Source: Lyophyllum atratum (taxonomy: Eukaryota; Basidiomycota; Agaricomycetes; Agaricales; Lyophyllaceae). Taken from it: 64,000 bases of DNA. Shown one piece after another: positions 32,176-42,374 of the stretch. A program made the position numbers and the translations under genes. Numbering within the stretch: position 1 is the stretch's first letter; each line of letters opens with the position of its first letter. Below the pieces are notes generated by a model, which saw only the letters and a list, made by a program, of their open reading frames with translations, was not told where the DNA came from and did no database searches. Location of the stretch: assembly GCA_014905825.1 (NCBI GenBank), contig JACGCN010000018.1:372001-436000 (forward strand), in the 5' to 3' direction.

Positions 32176-33195
32176 GGTTGGAACGTAACGGACTCTGGAT
32201 TTTTGCTTGAATCGCTGTCAGCATGTGGTAAACCAAATCGACAAGCACGACACTGAACAGCACGAACGGGACGATTATCGGACATGTGCCTACTAGTAAG
32301 GAGAAGTCATCCTGTTTGCCCGGGTTGGCTGTCGCGGTGCATTACCAGGGTGCTTGCGTCGACGCCACACAGAAGAACGGGATCCTGTGATCGGACTCTG
32401 TACTTTCGCTTGGGTCGTCGGAAGCATGTGGTAAACCCGACCGACAGGCGCGACGCTGAACAGCACTAACAGTGACGATTATCGGGCATGTGGCTCCTAG
32501 TGAAGACGAGTCATCATGTTTAGCTGCTGCGCTACATTACCAGGGTCCTCGGGTTGACGCCACACAGAAGAACGGGATCCTGTGATCGGACTCTGTACTT
32601 TCGCTTGGGTCGTCGGAAGCATGTGGTAAACCCGACCGACAGGCGCGACGCTGAACAGCACTAACAGTGACAATTATCGGGCATGTGGCTCCTAGTGAAG
32701 ACGAGTCATCATGTTTAGCTGCTGCGCTACATTACCAGGGTCCTCGGGTTGACGCCACACAGAAGAACGGGATCCTGTGATCGGACTCTGTACTTTCGCT
32801 TGGGTCGTCGGAAGCATGTGGTAAACCCCACCGACAGGCGCGACGCTGAACAGCACTAACAGTGACGATTACCGGGCATGTGGCTACTAGTGAAGACGAG
32901 TCATCATGTTTAGCTGCTGCGCTACATTACCAGGGTCCTCGGGTTGACGCCACACAGAAGAACGGGATCTTCTGATCGGGCTCTTCATTTTCGCCGGATC
33001 GCCAGCAGCATGTGGTAAACCACACCGACAAGCGCGACGCTGAGCAGCACGAACAGGGACGATAATTGGACATGTGGCTACTATCAGGTGAAGAAAAGAT
33101 CATGTTTGTCTGGATTGGCTGATGCGGTGCATTATCAGGGTGTTGGGGTTGACACCCCACAGAAGAACGGGATCCTGTGACACCATCCCGATTGG
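32176..33195. repeat. 195-bp tandem repeat array
   Basis: AGAAGAACGGGATC is found at 32371, 32566, 32761 and 32956 (195-bp steps) and again at 33161 (205 bp). The central units are nearly identical, with GGAAGCATGTGGTAAAC, CGACGCTGAACAGCAC and GACGAGTCATCATG; the outer units are diverged, as expected for unequal exchange inside an array. No frame stays open through it. It ends about 35 bp before the TATA box of the DUF7770 gene. Confidence 0.92.
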
Positions 33196-33226
33196 AAAGT
33201 AACAGCAACTGAACCACATCCACGAC

Positions 33227-33232
33227 TATAAA
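33227..33232 (+). promoter_or_regulatory. TATA box of the DUF7770 gene
   Basis: TATAAA lies 94 bp upstream of the ATG at 33326. The leader between them contains a CTCTCTCTCTC pyrimidine stretch, common near fungal transcription starts. Confidence 0.65.
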
Positions 33233-33325
33233 GGATGGACAAGGAGGAGGCTAAAGTTCAGTATCCAGAATACCCACAACTTGTACCAGACTCTCTCTCT
33301 CACATCTACCTCTCAAACAATCATA

Positions 33326-34003
33326 ATGAACCGTCTTCTTATGGCAGCAGTTCAGGGCGCAGGCCAAGTGTCTTCCAACCATCATGAGAAAAACGAGGAA
33401 CTCAGTGAGTGCCGCCCCGTACAGGTCGTTACCGAAGTCATCGCTGATGGTGTTGCACATATGCTAGGGGACACGGTGGCCATTACGATCTCCCGAAACT
33501 TCCGCGCGTATCGTATCAAGTCCGTCGTTCTTCATGGTTCTATGGCCAAGGCAACTGCAGATCAATCTGCATACGTACATTGGCGTCTGTACTTCCAAAT
33601 CGACACGGGGAACTCTCAGCCGCGTTCCGTTGAGTTCAACTCGCAGAAACTCTCCTTCGATGGGTTTACCAGGCTCTACATCACCGAACGCGACTATCAC
33701 TCTTCGAATCGTCAAGCCGTCGTTGGAGCCCCTTTCGAGATCCCTATCATCATGCCCGCGGTCACCGTCCAGGACGTCATCAGTCTTGTCTTGCGTGGAA
33801 ATCGCGATCAGTATAAATTAACGACCGGGGGAAGTGGATGCCGATTCTGGTGCCAGACTGTTCTGAACGACCTCGTGCAAGCTGGCTTGGTTCCGGCAAA
33901 TGCTAATCATCATGTCGAACAGTATATACTGGCGCTGCACAATGACCGGCAGTACGGGCAACGACTTATCCCCTTCCCTCTCTACCAGGGCACGTTCTAC
34001 TGA
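33326..34003 (+). CDS. DUF7770-like fungal protein
   Basis: A single-exon protein of 225 residues from MNRLLMAAVQGAGQ. It contains HWRLYFQID, SVEFNSQ, a short strand block and the signature-like GCRFWCQTVLNDLVQAGLV, which I associate with the fungal family DUF7770 (function unknown). No signal peptide is apparent. The Met at 33326 follows a clean TATA and pyrimidine leader; an upstream in-frame Met at 33281 lies within the likely leader. It directly abuts the 195-bp array, which could influence its expression. Confidence 0.68.
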   Translation: MNRLLMAAVQGAGQVSSNHHEKNEELSECRPVQVVTEVIADGVAHMLGDTVAITISRNFRAYRIKSVVLHGSMAKATADQSAYVHWRLYFQIDTGNSQPRSVEFNSQKLSFDGFTRLYITERDYHSSNRQAVVGAPFEIPIIMPAVTVQDVISLVLRGNRDQYKLTTGGSGCRFWCQTVLNDLVQAGLVPANANHHVEQYILALHNDRQYGQRLIPFPLYQGTFY

Positions 34004-34992
34004 TTGGCAAGGTCAGCACCATATTTCTCTCCATTCGCTTCGGAGTAGACACTGAGTACACCTTATCAACAGGCCGCCCGAATGCGCCACATTACGAACA
34101 TTTTACTTAGGAAGTGTATCCATACCTCTGTCTCATCACTGTTTTCTCGAATTTTTGTACTTTGTATCGCCTCGTCATGTCATAATGCAATCAATCATAA
34201 GCCTTTTTCTGCCATATTGTAACTTCCGAACAGCGGCAGCCCGCGTTGCGACTTCCAAACTCCTAGCAGGGGCTTTTCTTATGCCTTGAAAGTTACATTA
34301 TGGCCATATACAGCAATAATGGCGTGATTCCAAGATCAATTCTTGGATGTCAACGCTATGTTATGACCATATACAGCAATAACGGCGTGATTTCAATATC
34401 AATCAATCCTTCAATGCGCCGGCGCCTGCATGTCTCAATATTTTTGCTCGGTGCCGCATACCTGCCACTCATGGTCGGAATTTGAGCAGCATAATGCTCG
34501 TACCCATCTTAGAATGCGGGGGCGTCTATGTACATCATGCTACCTCGTTCGGGGTGATCGTCCACCGCAACACTGGATATAGTACGCGAAACCCTTGAAT
34601 TCAGCGCAGACGTCAAGGATCAACAGATACCAGTCTCTCCTAGACAGAGACCATCAGTCGCTCCTCCAAGTCTCGCAGGCCATATTCTTCTTTGATTTGA
34701 AAATTTATCTCTATCGTAGTGATCGTGGGCTTGTGGTAACATGGGAACTTTGGCCCAAGTAACCACCAACATAACATTACGACTTGAGCTACATTCTACG
34801 AACATGCGTACCCGCTATATTTTTTTACGCCACTTGCCGATTCGCTATCGATGCGTTTTCCGCAACACTTCCATGGTAAAAATCATTTAATCACGGCGTC
34901 ATGGCCCACATCTTGCAATGCATGACAGCTCAGACCCATACTCAAGTACATGATACAAAGGCAGCAGAGTCCATAGCAAATGTACATCGAGA
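34004..34992. other. Intergenic; holds a short direct repeat
   Basis: No gene is supported. A roughly 43-bp unit (TTATGRCCATATACAGCAAT, AYGGCGTGATTYCAA) occurs at about 34298 and 34360. Confidence 0.5.
34298..34405. repeat. Two direct repeats, about 62 bp apart
   Basis: ATATACAGCAATAA-GGCGTGATT is present twice with a spacer of about 20 bp between the copies. It is non-coding. Confidence 0.7.
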
Positions 34993-36949
34993 TCAAGCAC
35001 CGTCAAGAACTGAAAACAGGTCATAAACCGCATCCTCCTCGTACACGTCGCCCTCTCCATCGAGCGTCGATGCTTGGTGGCACAGTGCCGCGTGCTTCCA
35101 CCTACCAACACAAAGGCATCGATAGAAAAGAAGCAAGTGGAGCAGGGCACATGTCAGCAGCGCCAACATGTATTTTGGTGGAGACAGCTTGAAAAGATGA
35201 GCATACCAAAAGATTTCCTTCACCTGCAGCGTGCGATCAGATATGACTGGATGTATGCGCGAGCACTGGAGTAGCATGTACCTTAATCTCGACGTCCTTG
35301 ATCCCTTCGACGGCCACCCATCGCGTGCACTTGTGGCATTTGGCCTCCTGGACTTGGGTGCGCTCGTGCTTGCCTGGGTTTGGGCGTGGCGTGATGCGGA
35401 AATCGGTCGGGGGCGAGTAAGGGAGGCCGGTGGCAGCTGATATGCCTGGGATTGTTAGGTAGTCAAGTGAATTGAGAATGGGAAGAGGAGAAAAGCGAGA
35501 TCGAAGAGATTGGTAAACAAGTTATGAAAGAAGGAAAGGAAACCAGGACAGAAGGGCGGGGAGACCTACCATGCGCGTATTGCATGTGATAGCTGGCGCA
35601 TACAGTCAACTTGGGAAAAGAAGAAAAGAAAAAAGAAACACTACGAGCTCTGTGTCAGCGTGAGACAGGAAGAGGATATAGAAATGAGCGCTCACTACTT
35701 GAACGCTGAGAATTTCATAGACAGCCATACTCTGCGTCCCAGGCCTCCACGAGCTGGGGGCTCGGTGCAGATCGGGCACAGACCGACCTTTTCGACGCCT
35801 TTGCCCTTGACGAAACGCGGGGTGTACAGGTCGAGGGCCCAGCGTGGGGCGTTGTACGTTCCGCCCGGGTGTGAGGCGCCCGTCAGCGTGCATGGAGATC
35901 TGGAAGTGTGGCATATTAGCGAGAGGGTTGAGGATGCGGGGGAGGGTGTACTCGTTCGGCGTGGCCTGGAAGAATGAGCTGGCGGGAAAGCGGCGGTAGA
36001 AGAGCGGGAAGTCGGGCGAGGTCTTGATGGTGCTGGGGAGGGTGCGGTTAGTGAAGATTGGCATCTCGGTTGATGGTTCGATGGCTTGAGGGGAAGCTTT
36101 GGGAGGAGGACTTGGACTTGGGCTTGGACTTGGCGTCGAAAAGGTGCGAGGGGGGTGAGCAGAGGAACGAAGCGTGCGGCGCGGATACTTGGGCCAGGGC
36201 TGGGGCGTAGGCGAATCTTGTTCAATCCGTTTTCGTTTTGCGGTCTTGCGAATAGGTGATTGAGGATAAAAGTCTTCGTCCTTGGTTCTAGTGCCTTTGT
36301 AGCGGGAGAGAGGGAGTGCAGGAGTCAGAGGGGTCAGAGGCGAGGTGAGCTCAGGGTAGTTAGTCGGCTGTGGGGTCTTCGGAGATAGAGCCTTGCAGGG
36401 CGAAAGGAGAGCAGGGAGAGGCGGGCCGGTGTTGAAGACTTCTGCTAGAGGTCGTTCCGGAGAGGAGTGCGTCGAAGTGGGAGCGGCGGCGGCGCGAAGC
36501 TGGTCAAGGAAAGACATCTTTTTTTGGGTCGCAAGAATCGGGGTTGCGGTTAGAGTTTCGTCACTTCCTAAGGAGGATGCGCGGACGACAGGGGAGATGT
36601 CTGAGTCTAAGGAATTCCAAGGCGATGACAGATGATAATCATTGAATAGTGTATCTTGGAAATCGTTCGCTTGTTCCAGTAGCAGAGGTGATAGACCGAG
36701 ATGCGTTTGTGCTCGAGGTAGCGGACTAGGAGAGTATCCGAGAGGAACATTTGCCGAGATGACAGAAGAAGAATAGTTTGGGAGCAGCCCCGGACTGCAG
36801 AGAAAGATGTTTTTGCTGGGCGACCATTGATAACATGGGTGCAGCAGGTCAGGTTCGGTGAGTAGGGTCATTGGAGAGCAGTCAACGTCGAGCCAGTCGT
36901 TCAGTAAGGGGCAGGCCATGATGGACGTGGACAAGATGGGACAACCCAT
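34993..36949 (-). CDS. Rua1-like zinc-finger transcription factor (frame break)
   Basis: The C-terminal half matches the Rua1 family domain: TYNAPRWALDLYTPRFVKGK, GLCPICTEPPARGG, WLSMKFSAF/NYHMQYAHG, PYSPPTDFRITPRPNPGKHE, AKCHKCTRWVAVEGIKD/VEIK, VKEIFW/WKHAALCH. This gives two C-x2-C..H-x4-H fingers. Exons: to 35699, 35570-35592 (23 nt), 35282-35445, 35207-35223 (17 nt), 34993-35101. The N-terminal part (Ser/Pro-rich, LLNDWLDVD, basic KRKRIEQD) resembles a disordered activation region. The long N-terminal frame ends at MHADGRLTPG and the Rua1 domain continues one frame away (GTYNAPR) with no possible intron between, so the gene carries an indel near 35880 or the assembly has an error. Rua1 of Ustilago activates glycolipid biosynthesis genes; the target here is unknown. 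Start may be 36949 or 36920. Confidence 0.72.
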
Positions 36950-37029
36950 GTTTGCGCGTTGTTTTCTCTCCTTTCAGACTCCGATCATCCTGCCAGCAGT
37001 GACACGCTCCTCGATCGTTTCGCTCAGAA

Positions 37030-37945
37030 ATGGCCCATCTCCTTCTTTCCCTGCTCTTCCTCTTCTATCTATCACTTACCGCTCGTGCGGCGGCATTAAC
37101 GACTTTGCTTGGAGCCAACGAGCGCCTATGTTTCTACGCCGACGTTGATAAGGCTGGCGAGAAGATTGGTGTACGTGCTCTTATCTCCTCCTTTGTCGCC
37201 CGCAATTGACATCCAATCAAGTTCTACTTTGCAGTACGTTCTCCTATTCTATGACTCTCCCATGTCCTTACACCACTCGTAGGTCCAATCCGGTGGCTCC
37301 TTCGACATAGACTTCGACATCAAGGACCCGAACGAGAAGCTGGTTCTCGCCGGCGAGCGTGAGCGCCAGGGCGACTACGTCCTCACCGCCAACACCGTCG
37401 GCGAATACGCCTTTTGCTTCGAAAACGACATCTCCACCCTCACCGGCAAGCTCGTCGACTTTGACATCATGGTCGAGAGCGAGCCCCGCCGGGAGGCACC
37501 CGCGAAGCCCGGTCAGATCTCGGAGCAGACCAGTGCGCTGGAGGAGAGCGTGTTCAGGCTGAATGGGATGCTTATGAATATCAAGAGGCTGCAGAAACAG
37601 TACGTTTCCATCCCGTCTGATTCCATTGCGGTACCAGGGAGATCTGACGACTGCGCGTGTGTAGCTTCCACACCTCGGAGAACCGTGGCTTCTCTATCGT
37701 CCAATCGACACAAAAGTGCGTGGCTAGGGTAGTTCCCGTTCTTACCCATTGCTCACTCTACGTAGCCGCATATTCTGGTACGCGGTCCTCCAAACTTTGG
37801 GTGTTGTTGGTATGGCGGTGTACGTCCCCTTTCCTCCCACCTTCTCCGTGGTCGTAGTCTGATTTCACCCCCTGGCGGATGTAGCCTGCAGGTCTATATC
37901 CTTCAGACCTTCTTCACCGCGACTGGCAGGCGATATAAGGTCTAG
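37030..37945 (+). CDS. p24 family cargo receptor (emp24/gp25L)
   Basis: Six exons in phase: 37030-37170, 37222-37233, 37283-37599, 37665-37715, 37766-37819, 37885-37945 (211 residues). Signal peptide MAHLLLSLLFLFYLSLTARA; GOLD domain with the two conserved cysteines (ANERLCFYAD and EYAFCFEND); a coiled-coil part (SEQTSALEESVFRLNGMLMN); a membrane span (FWYAVLQTLGVVGMAVLQVY); and a short tail LQTFFTATGRRYKV. p24 proteins cycle between ER and Golgi in COPII/COPI vesicles; the tail lacks a clear KKXX. Exon 2 is only 12 nt (FYFA). The last exon also exists as an orphan copy at 221-285. It starts 81 bp from the divergent Rua1-like gene. Confidence 0.92.
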
Positions 37946-39665
37946 ACGACAGCTATGGATGTGTATTTATTTTAGGAGTAATTTTAGTTTGTCGTCGGAC
38001 CTCTTCACGGCTTCGCGCTGCTCTCCAGCATTTCCCCTTCCGCCAAGTGCGTTATTATTGCCTGAAGCGACTAACGCTATCTTAATGGTCAACGGTACCG
38101 CCGCCGCCATCTTTGTCACCGGGAACTCAGTAGAAAGCCCAGCCGGGACAGGTGGGGGGCGCGCACGGCTTAATGGGAAAGGATGACATGAGCTGAAAAT
38201 AGGTTTATTACGCGGTAAAACTTTGGCATTTTGGAAACTATGAGAGACATTCGGGTACACTGGCAGCACGACCGAGTAGATGCCTCTAGTCACGAAACTC
38301 GACTTCAAGTGTCCAACATTCTGCCGTCCGAGGCAACAGACTCTTCAGCTTCTTCAATGACTCTTCAGGATGAGGGCTGTCAAACGCTTCGATGTCGTCT
38401 GAATTATAATTCCCGAATGCAAATCTGTGCCGGAGAGAAGGAAGGTCCAATATCAACTTTGGATCCTTCAGTAACATCGTCGACAATGTTTCGTCTGCAA
38501 GCACCCAGTTTTCTGCCCATTTCTCCAAGTCATCCCTCTCTCCCAATCCCAACTTGAGTTGGCGCAGGTTGGGTTTGGCATTCAACTTCAAGCCTTGCAG
38601 GAAGAGCTTGAGGGTAAGTTCATCGATCGTGTTCAGTTCGATTTCTTGCAAGTTTGTGTTTCGCGGGAACGCGAGAAGCTCGGCGAAAGAAACTACAAAA
38701 ATGTCAGCTCACTGGCGTACGGTCCGGCGGCGGGGCAACCTCACCCGCATCGTCAACTGACAAATGGAGACTATGACGTCGAGCTCGAAGCTTCAATGCT
38801 CGTAAGCTTGTCCCAGCCGCTTCCAAGAGCTCTCCACAGGCTTTGAACTGCTGCCATGTGTCGCCTTGAAACTGCATAGATAGATCAATGGAAATCTCGG
38901 CAATTCCAGCTGTATACTCGATGGCTCTGGTAAAGAATCGGATCGTCCAGGAAGGAGGAGGATAACTGAACGCAAGTTTGCAAAGAGTGGGGTGTCTCAA
39001 TTGGACGGAACTGACGGTCCAAGGAGCAGAACGGAACGGTACGCCTTCACGGACTGTGATCTTTTCCAAGGCTGTAAGAGCTGCTATGAGATTGCAGAGC
39101 TCAGGGAAGGTGAATGCGATGCATCTGAGCTCCAACTCCTTCACAGACTTGTAGCTGTTATGAAGAGAAGCGAGCGCCGTCGGTGACATCGTACGCCAAT
39201 CAATCCATTCCAGGAAGAGTGATGTGATAGAGGGAAATGTTAAGTCCCTGACGAAGAAATCGCGAACTGCTGTGTGACTCCTCCACGCATTTCCATCGGG
39301 AGGTATGGGGTTGTCCAAGTCCATGACCCCCGTGTTCTGTGCGAGGTGTAATGTACTAAATGATAACATTGAGAGCGTGGATCGAGGTGAATCGATAAGG
39401 TGGAGAAATTCGACGATTTCAGTTTGGTCGAGTTGCAGGACCTTGGGCGGTGGTAAAAGATGGTATCGAGCGCTCGGCAGCCACGAGTGACAGACCAAGG
39501 CACATGCTGCGATTGTTGGAGTACCGCATAAGTGGGACAGTACAGTGTCAATGAGCTCAGGGGGGAGTAAATCCGACATGGGGAACTAAAGGGAAGGAAG
39601 TTTATGATCAATGATTGTCCCAGCAAAATCGCAGGAATATCGCTCGGGTTTTGCCGCCGCATCTC
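37881..39665. repeat. Segmental duplication copy B
   Basis: The direct-repeat partner of 212-1890: p24 last exon and 3' flank, F-box gene and its upstream sequence, in the same order and orientation. Here the p24 exon belongs to the intact gene, so this copy is likely the source. Recombination between copies A and B would remove the island and both APH genes. Confidence 0.85.
38286..39579 (-). CDS. F-box protein, copy 2
   Basis: Two exons, 38745-39579 and 38286-38692, with a 52-bp GTGAGG..TTGTAG intron; 413 residues. F-box at the N-terminus (MSDLLPPELIDTVLSHL, ALVCHSWLP), then the same leucine-rich body as copies 1 and 3 and an intact C-terminus ending TLEVEFRD. Its likely role is a substrate adaptor of an SCF ubiquitin ligase through Skp1; the target is unknown. 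It is tail-to-tail with the p24 gene, about 340 bp apart. Confidence 0.82.
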
Positions 39666-40932
39666 TCTCCATGTACGCCGGCGCATGCGACAAGTACGTA
39701 CCTAATAATATCTACAGGTCCCCCAATTTGGCGGCTTGATGACCAGCCATTCTCACTCGAGATAGTCCCTGGGTACCGTTCATACCTCTGTAGCCTCCAG
39801 TTGTCACTCGGGGACAGCAGGACAGTCAGCGGCAGCCTCGAACCCGGCTCGGTATGGGGAATAAGATCCAGCCAACGTCTTGAGGTACGCTATCCTCTCT
39901 TCTTCTTTCTGGAGTACGCTCAAACGGACGGAGACAGCTGGTGGCGGTCGGGGATAACTATCCGGACCACCACGCTGTGCGACTACCGTACCAGACCGAC
40001 CATCTCTTCTTCGGTCATGGATGGATCATCAACTGTCCGGACCACCACGCTGTGCGACTACCGTACCAGACCGACCATCTCTTCTTCGGTCATGGATGGA
40101 TCATCATTAGACATCTTGAATCCAACAGCGCCGTCGAAAAAATGAACATCCTTTGATTCGTCAAGGGGAGGCTCTCTCCATATATGCCGAGTATGATCCT
40201 GATCCTCTTGAAAAATGGCGGGGTGGATTTATCGAGATCAGGTCAGGCAGAGGGAAGGACTCGAATATGTGGCATTGTTGAAACTTGTCCTGCCCATGGT
40301 CGAATGGCAGTGCTCACATGGGATTGAATCCTGTGCATACACGTTAGTTGAAATCTTGGTATTTCTCACCACTTCGACAAGACTTTATCTATCTTTGTCT
40401 CTGAGGATGTCCCCTCAAACGTACCAGGTTCTCGGGTTGGCGTGTTCCGTGGACTACCGGAACTTGATCCTGGGTGCGAACTTCTCTGTCACCAGCTTCG
40501 TCTTATTCCCCTTCCGGTAGCTGATGAGTTTGGCATTGTCATAGGCTAGAGGCTAGAGGATAGCAGGCTGTGCGCTCTTCTTACGGCCTACGGCGTACGA
40601 AGGATCTCTTAATCACCACTTGGACATGCAGTTTGATACCATTTGCTGATGCTGATGGTCGCAATTTTCGAGTCGGAAGAGTCCAGGAGGAACAACAATC
40701 GGATATTTTAGGTCAGCTACTGGAGACTGATAAAAGCCGGCCAATGTCTCGAGGTAAACTATCCTCTCTTCTTTCCCTCAAAGGTTCGCTCTTCGCTCCT
40801 TAAAAATTCCTTGAATGCTGACTTTTCTCTCTAGCGGTGTTGATTTGACGGCCGGTCCGTCATTGAATTTATCTTAGTGGACAGAGCTGTGCTCTCATCC
40901 GCCTCATCTCCCATCGACCCCCGAGTCACGCA
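39666..40932. other. Region with possible gene relics
   Basis: Open frames at 39615-40156 run through a 75-bp tandem duplication, and 40215-40520 encodes a Leu-rich frame without a domain. I cannot build a convincing exon chain, so it is probably decayed sequence. Confidence 0.4.
39961..40110. repeat. Two tandem 75-bp units
   Basis: TCCGGACCACCACGCTGTGC starts at 39961 and 40036 and each runs to CATGGATGGATCATCA; the units are almost identical. The period is a multiple of 3, so the encoded phrase DHHAVRLPYQTDHLFFGHGW is repeated in frame. Confidence 0.9.
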
Positions 40933-41523
40933 ATGTTTCCTTTTCCTTCTCCCGACATCTCCCTCCTGCGCTTAGTCTTCCTGTCCATCATGCTGCTCGC
41001 TGTCACTTCGACGACCCGAGCCCTGCCTATCGCGGGTGTTGAGCTTGACGCCCGTGGAATTTTTTCCCAAGCTAAATTAACCCATTGTCCATCCGTCAAA
41101 GACATTGAGGCCCACATCTCGCGGAAATCTGGTGGTACTCTATCAAATACTGTCTATTGGAGTCATCCCGGAAGCATGTCAGATGCCCAGAACTTGGCCG
41201 CGAAGCTGCGAGGTCATTACATCTTCAGCTATGTATCCAACGAGGACGTCGCTGAGTGGGGAAAGCTGTGTGCCCCAGCCGAGAAGAATGCGTTATGGGC
41301 GCGAGCCTCGTATGCATTCGCAAAACTGAGCTCGGGAACAGCTTACGTGGTAACGGCCACAGCGAAATCCGATGCGATCTGGACAAAGTATGAATTTCCA
41401 GTGCTGAAAGGCACGGGGTTGGTCAACGCGGTGTTCTCCGTTGATCCGGTAGACCCCAGGAAAGTCACGCAGATCTTCTCCAAGAGTCCATTGGGCAATC
41501 CGCCGCTCCCTGCAGCGCCGTAG
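40933..41523 (+). CDS. Small secreted protein
   Basis: A single-exon protein of 196 residues. The N-terminus has a signal peptide (LLRLVFLSIMLLAVTSTTRA, cleavage likely near residue 32). The mature part has few cysteines (LTHCPSVKD, WGKLCAPAE) and reads as a compact domain: NTVYWSHPGSMSDAQNLAAK, GHYIFSYVSNEDVAEWGKLC, SYAFAKLSSGTAYVV. I do not recognise a catalytic motif; similar short secreted proteins are common in Agaricomycetes. The polypyrimidine-rich leader and ATG context are good. Confidence 0.7.
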   Translation: MFPFPSPDISLLRLVFLSIMLLAVTSTTRALPIAGVELDARGIFSQAKLTHCPSVKDIEAHISRKSGGTLSNTVYWSHPGSMSDAQNLAAKLRGHYIFSYVSNEDVAEWGKLCAPAEKNALWARASYAFAKLSSGTAYVVTATAKSDAIWTKYEFPVLKGTGLVNAVFSVDPVDPRKVTQIFSKSPLGNPPLPAAP

Positions 41524-42374
41524 GAAATATGGTTATTACAAGTTCGAAGGCTAGAAGAGGCACCGGGAATTGAAGCCGTACTTGATGTAGGGGGCAGCGG
41601 CAGGGGCGCCGGAGGCTTAATTAGAGATTTATATAATTGGTGGTCAAACTTCGAAAGTTTCGGGTATAAGCACTGGCCTCCAGTATAGCTCAGAGTCAAA
41701 GGTATACGTCTTCCAGATAGTCTTAAAATGAGAAAGAGGACTTATTTTCGATGGTTCCCCACGGACGAGAGGGAGGTATCCTGGCAGGCGAGTAAGGTGG
41801 TGAAAGGCTGCATGAGCGGCATATTCGATTCCGCCGCGAGTGCGGCAGCCACTGGAGCGCTTATCGGTATCGAGCAGGCCAATTCCCGATCTCTGGTGGG
41901 CGCTATGAACACATTCAGACTTCAATGTAGGTAAACGTTCAACTTATATGAGCCCGATAGAGATAGCGTTACGACGCATGCTTCCCTCCTTTTTCGTTGT
42001 TATACGAATTGAAGGTCATGGAGTGGGCGTCGAAGATGATAGAGCGGCAGCGCTCGCAACGAGGCTATACTGCCGGATCCCACTGCTATCTTACACAGGA
42101 AACATTTGACTCCTGCAAAGGATGAAATGTCTGGACGTCAGGTTTCATACGCACATAAACTCTGCAGCCAGTCGAATCCTTTGAACATTGGGGTCTCGTT
42201 TCTTCGAATTCTGATCAGGACTTCAGGTCTATTAGGGGGTAAAGCTTTGGCACTTCGGAAGCTGTGAGCAGAAATTCGGGTACAGTGGCAGCACGGGAGT
42301 AAATGACTAGTCACGATATTCGACTTCAAGTTGCCAACATTCTGCCATCCGAGGCAACAGACTCGTCAGCATAT
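41524..42374. other. Intergenic, no clear gene
   Basis: A 68-codon frame (41728-41934: Ser/Ala-rich, GALIGIEQAN) has no family that I know. From about 42225 the sequence is the downstream flank of the F-box duplication, copy C. Confidence 0.45.
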
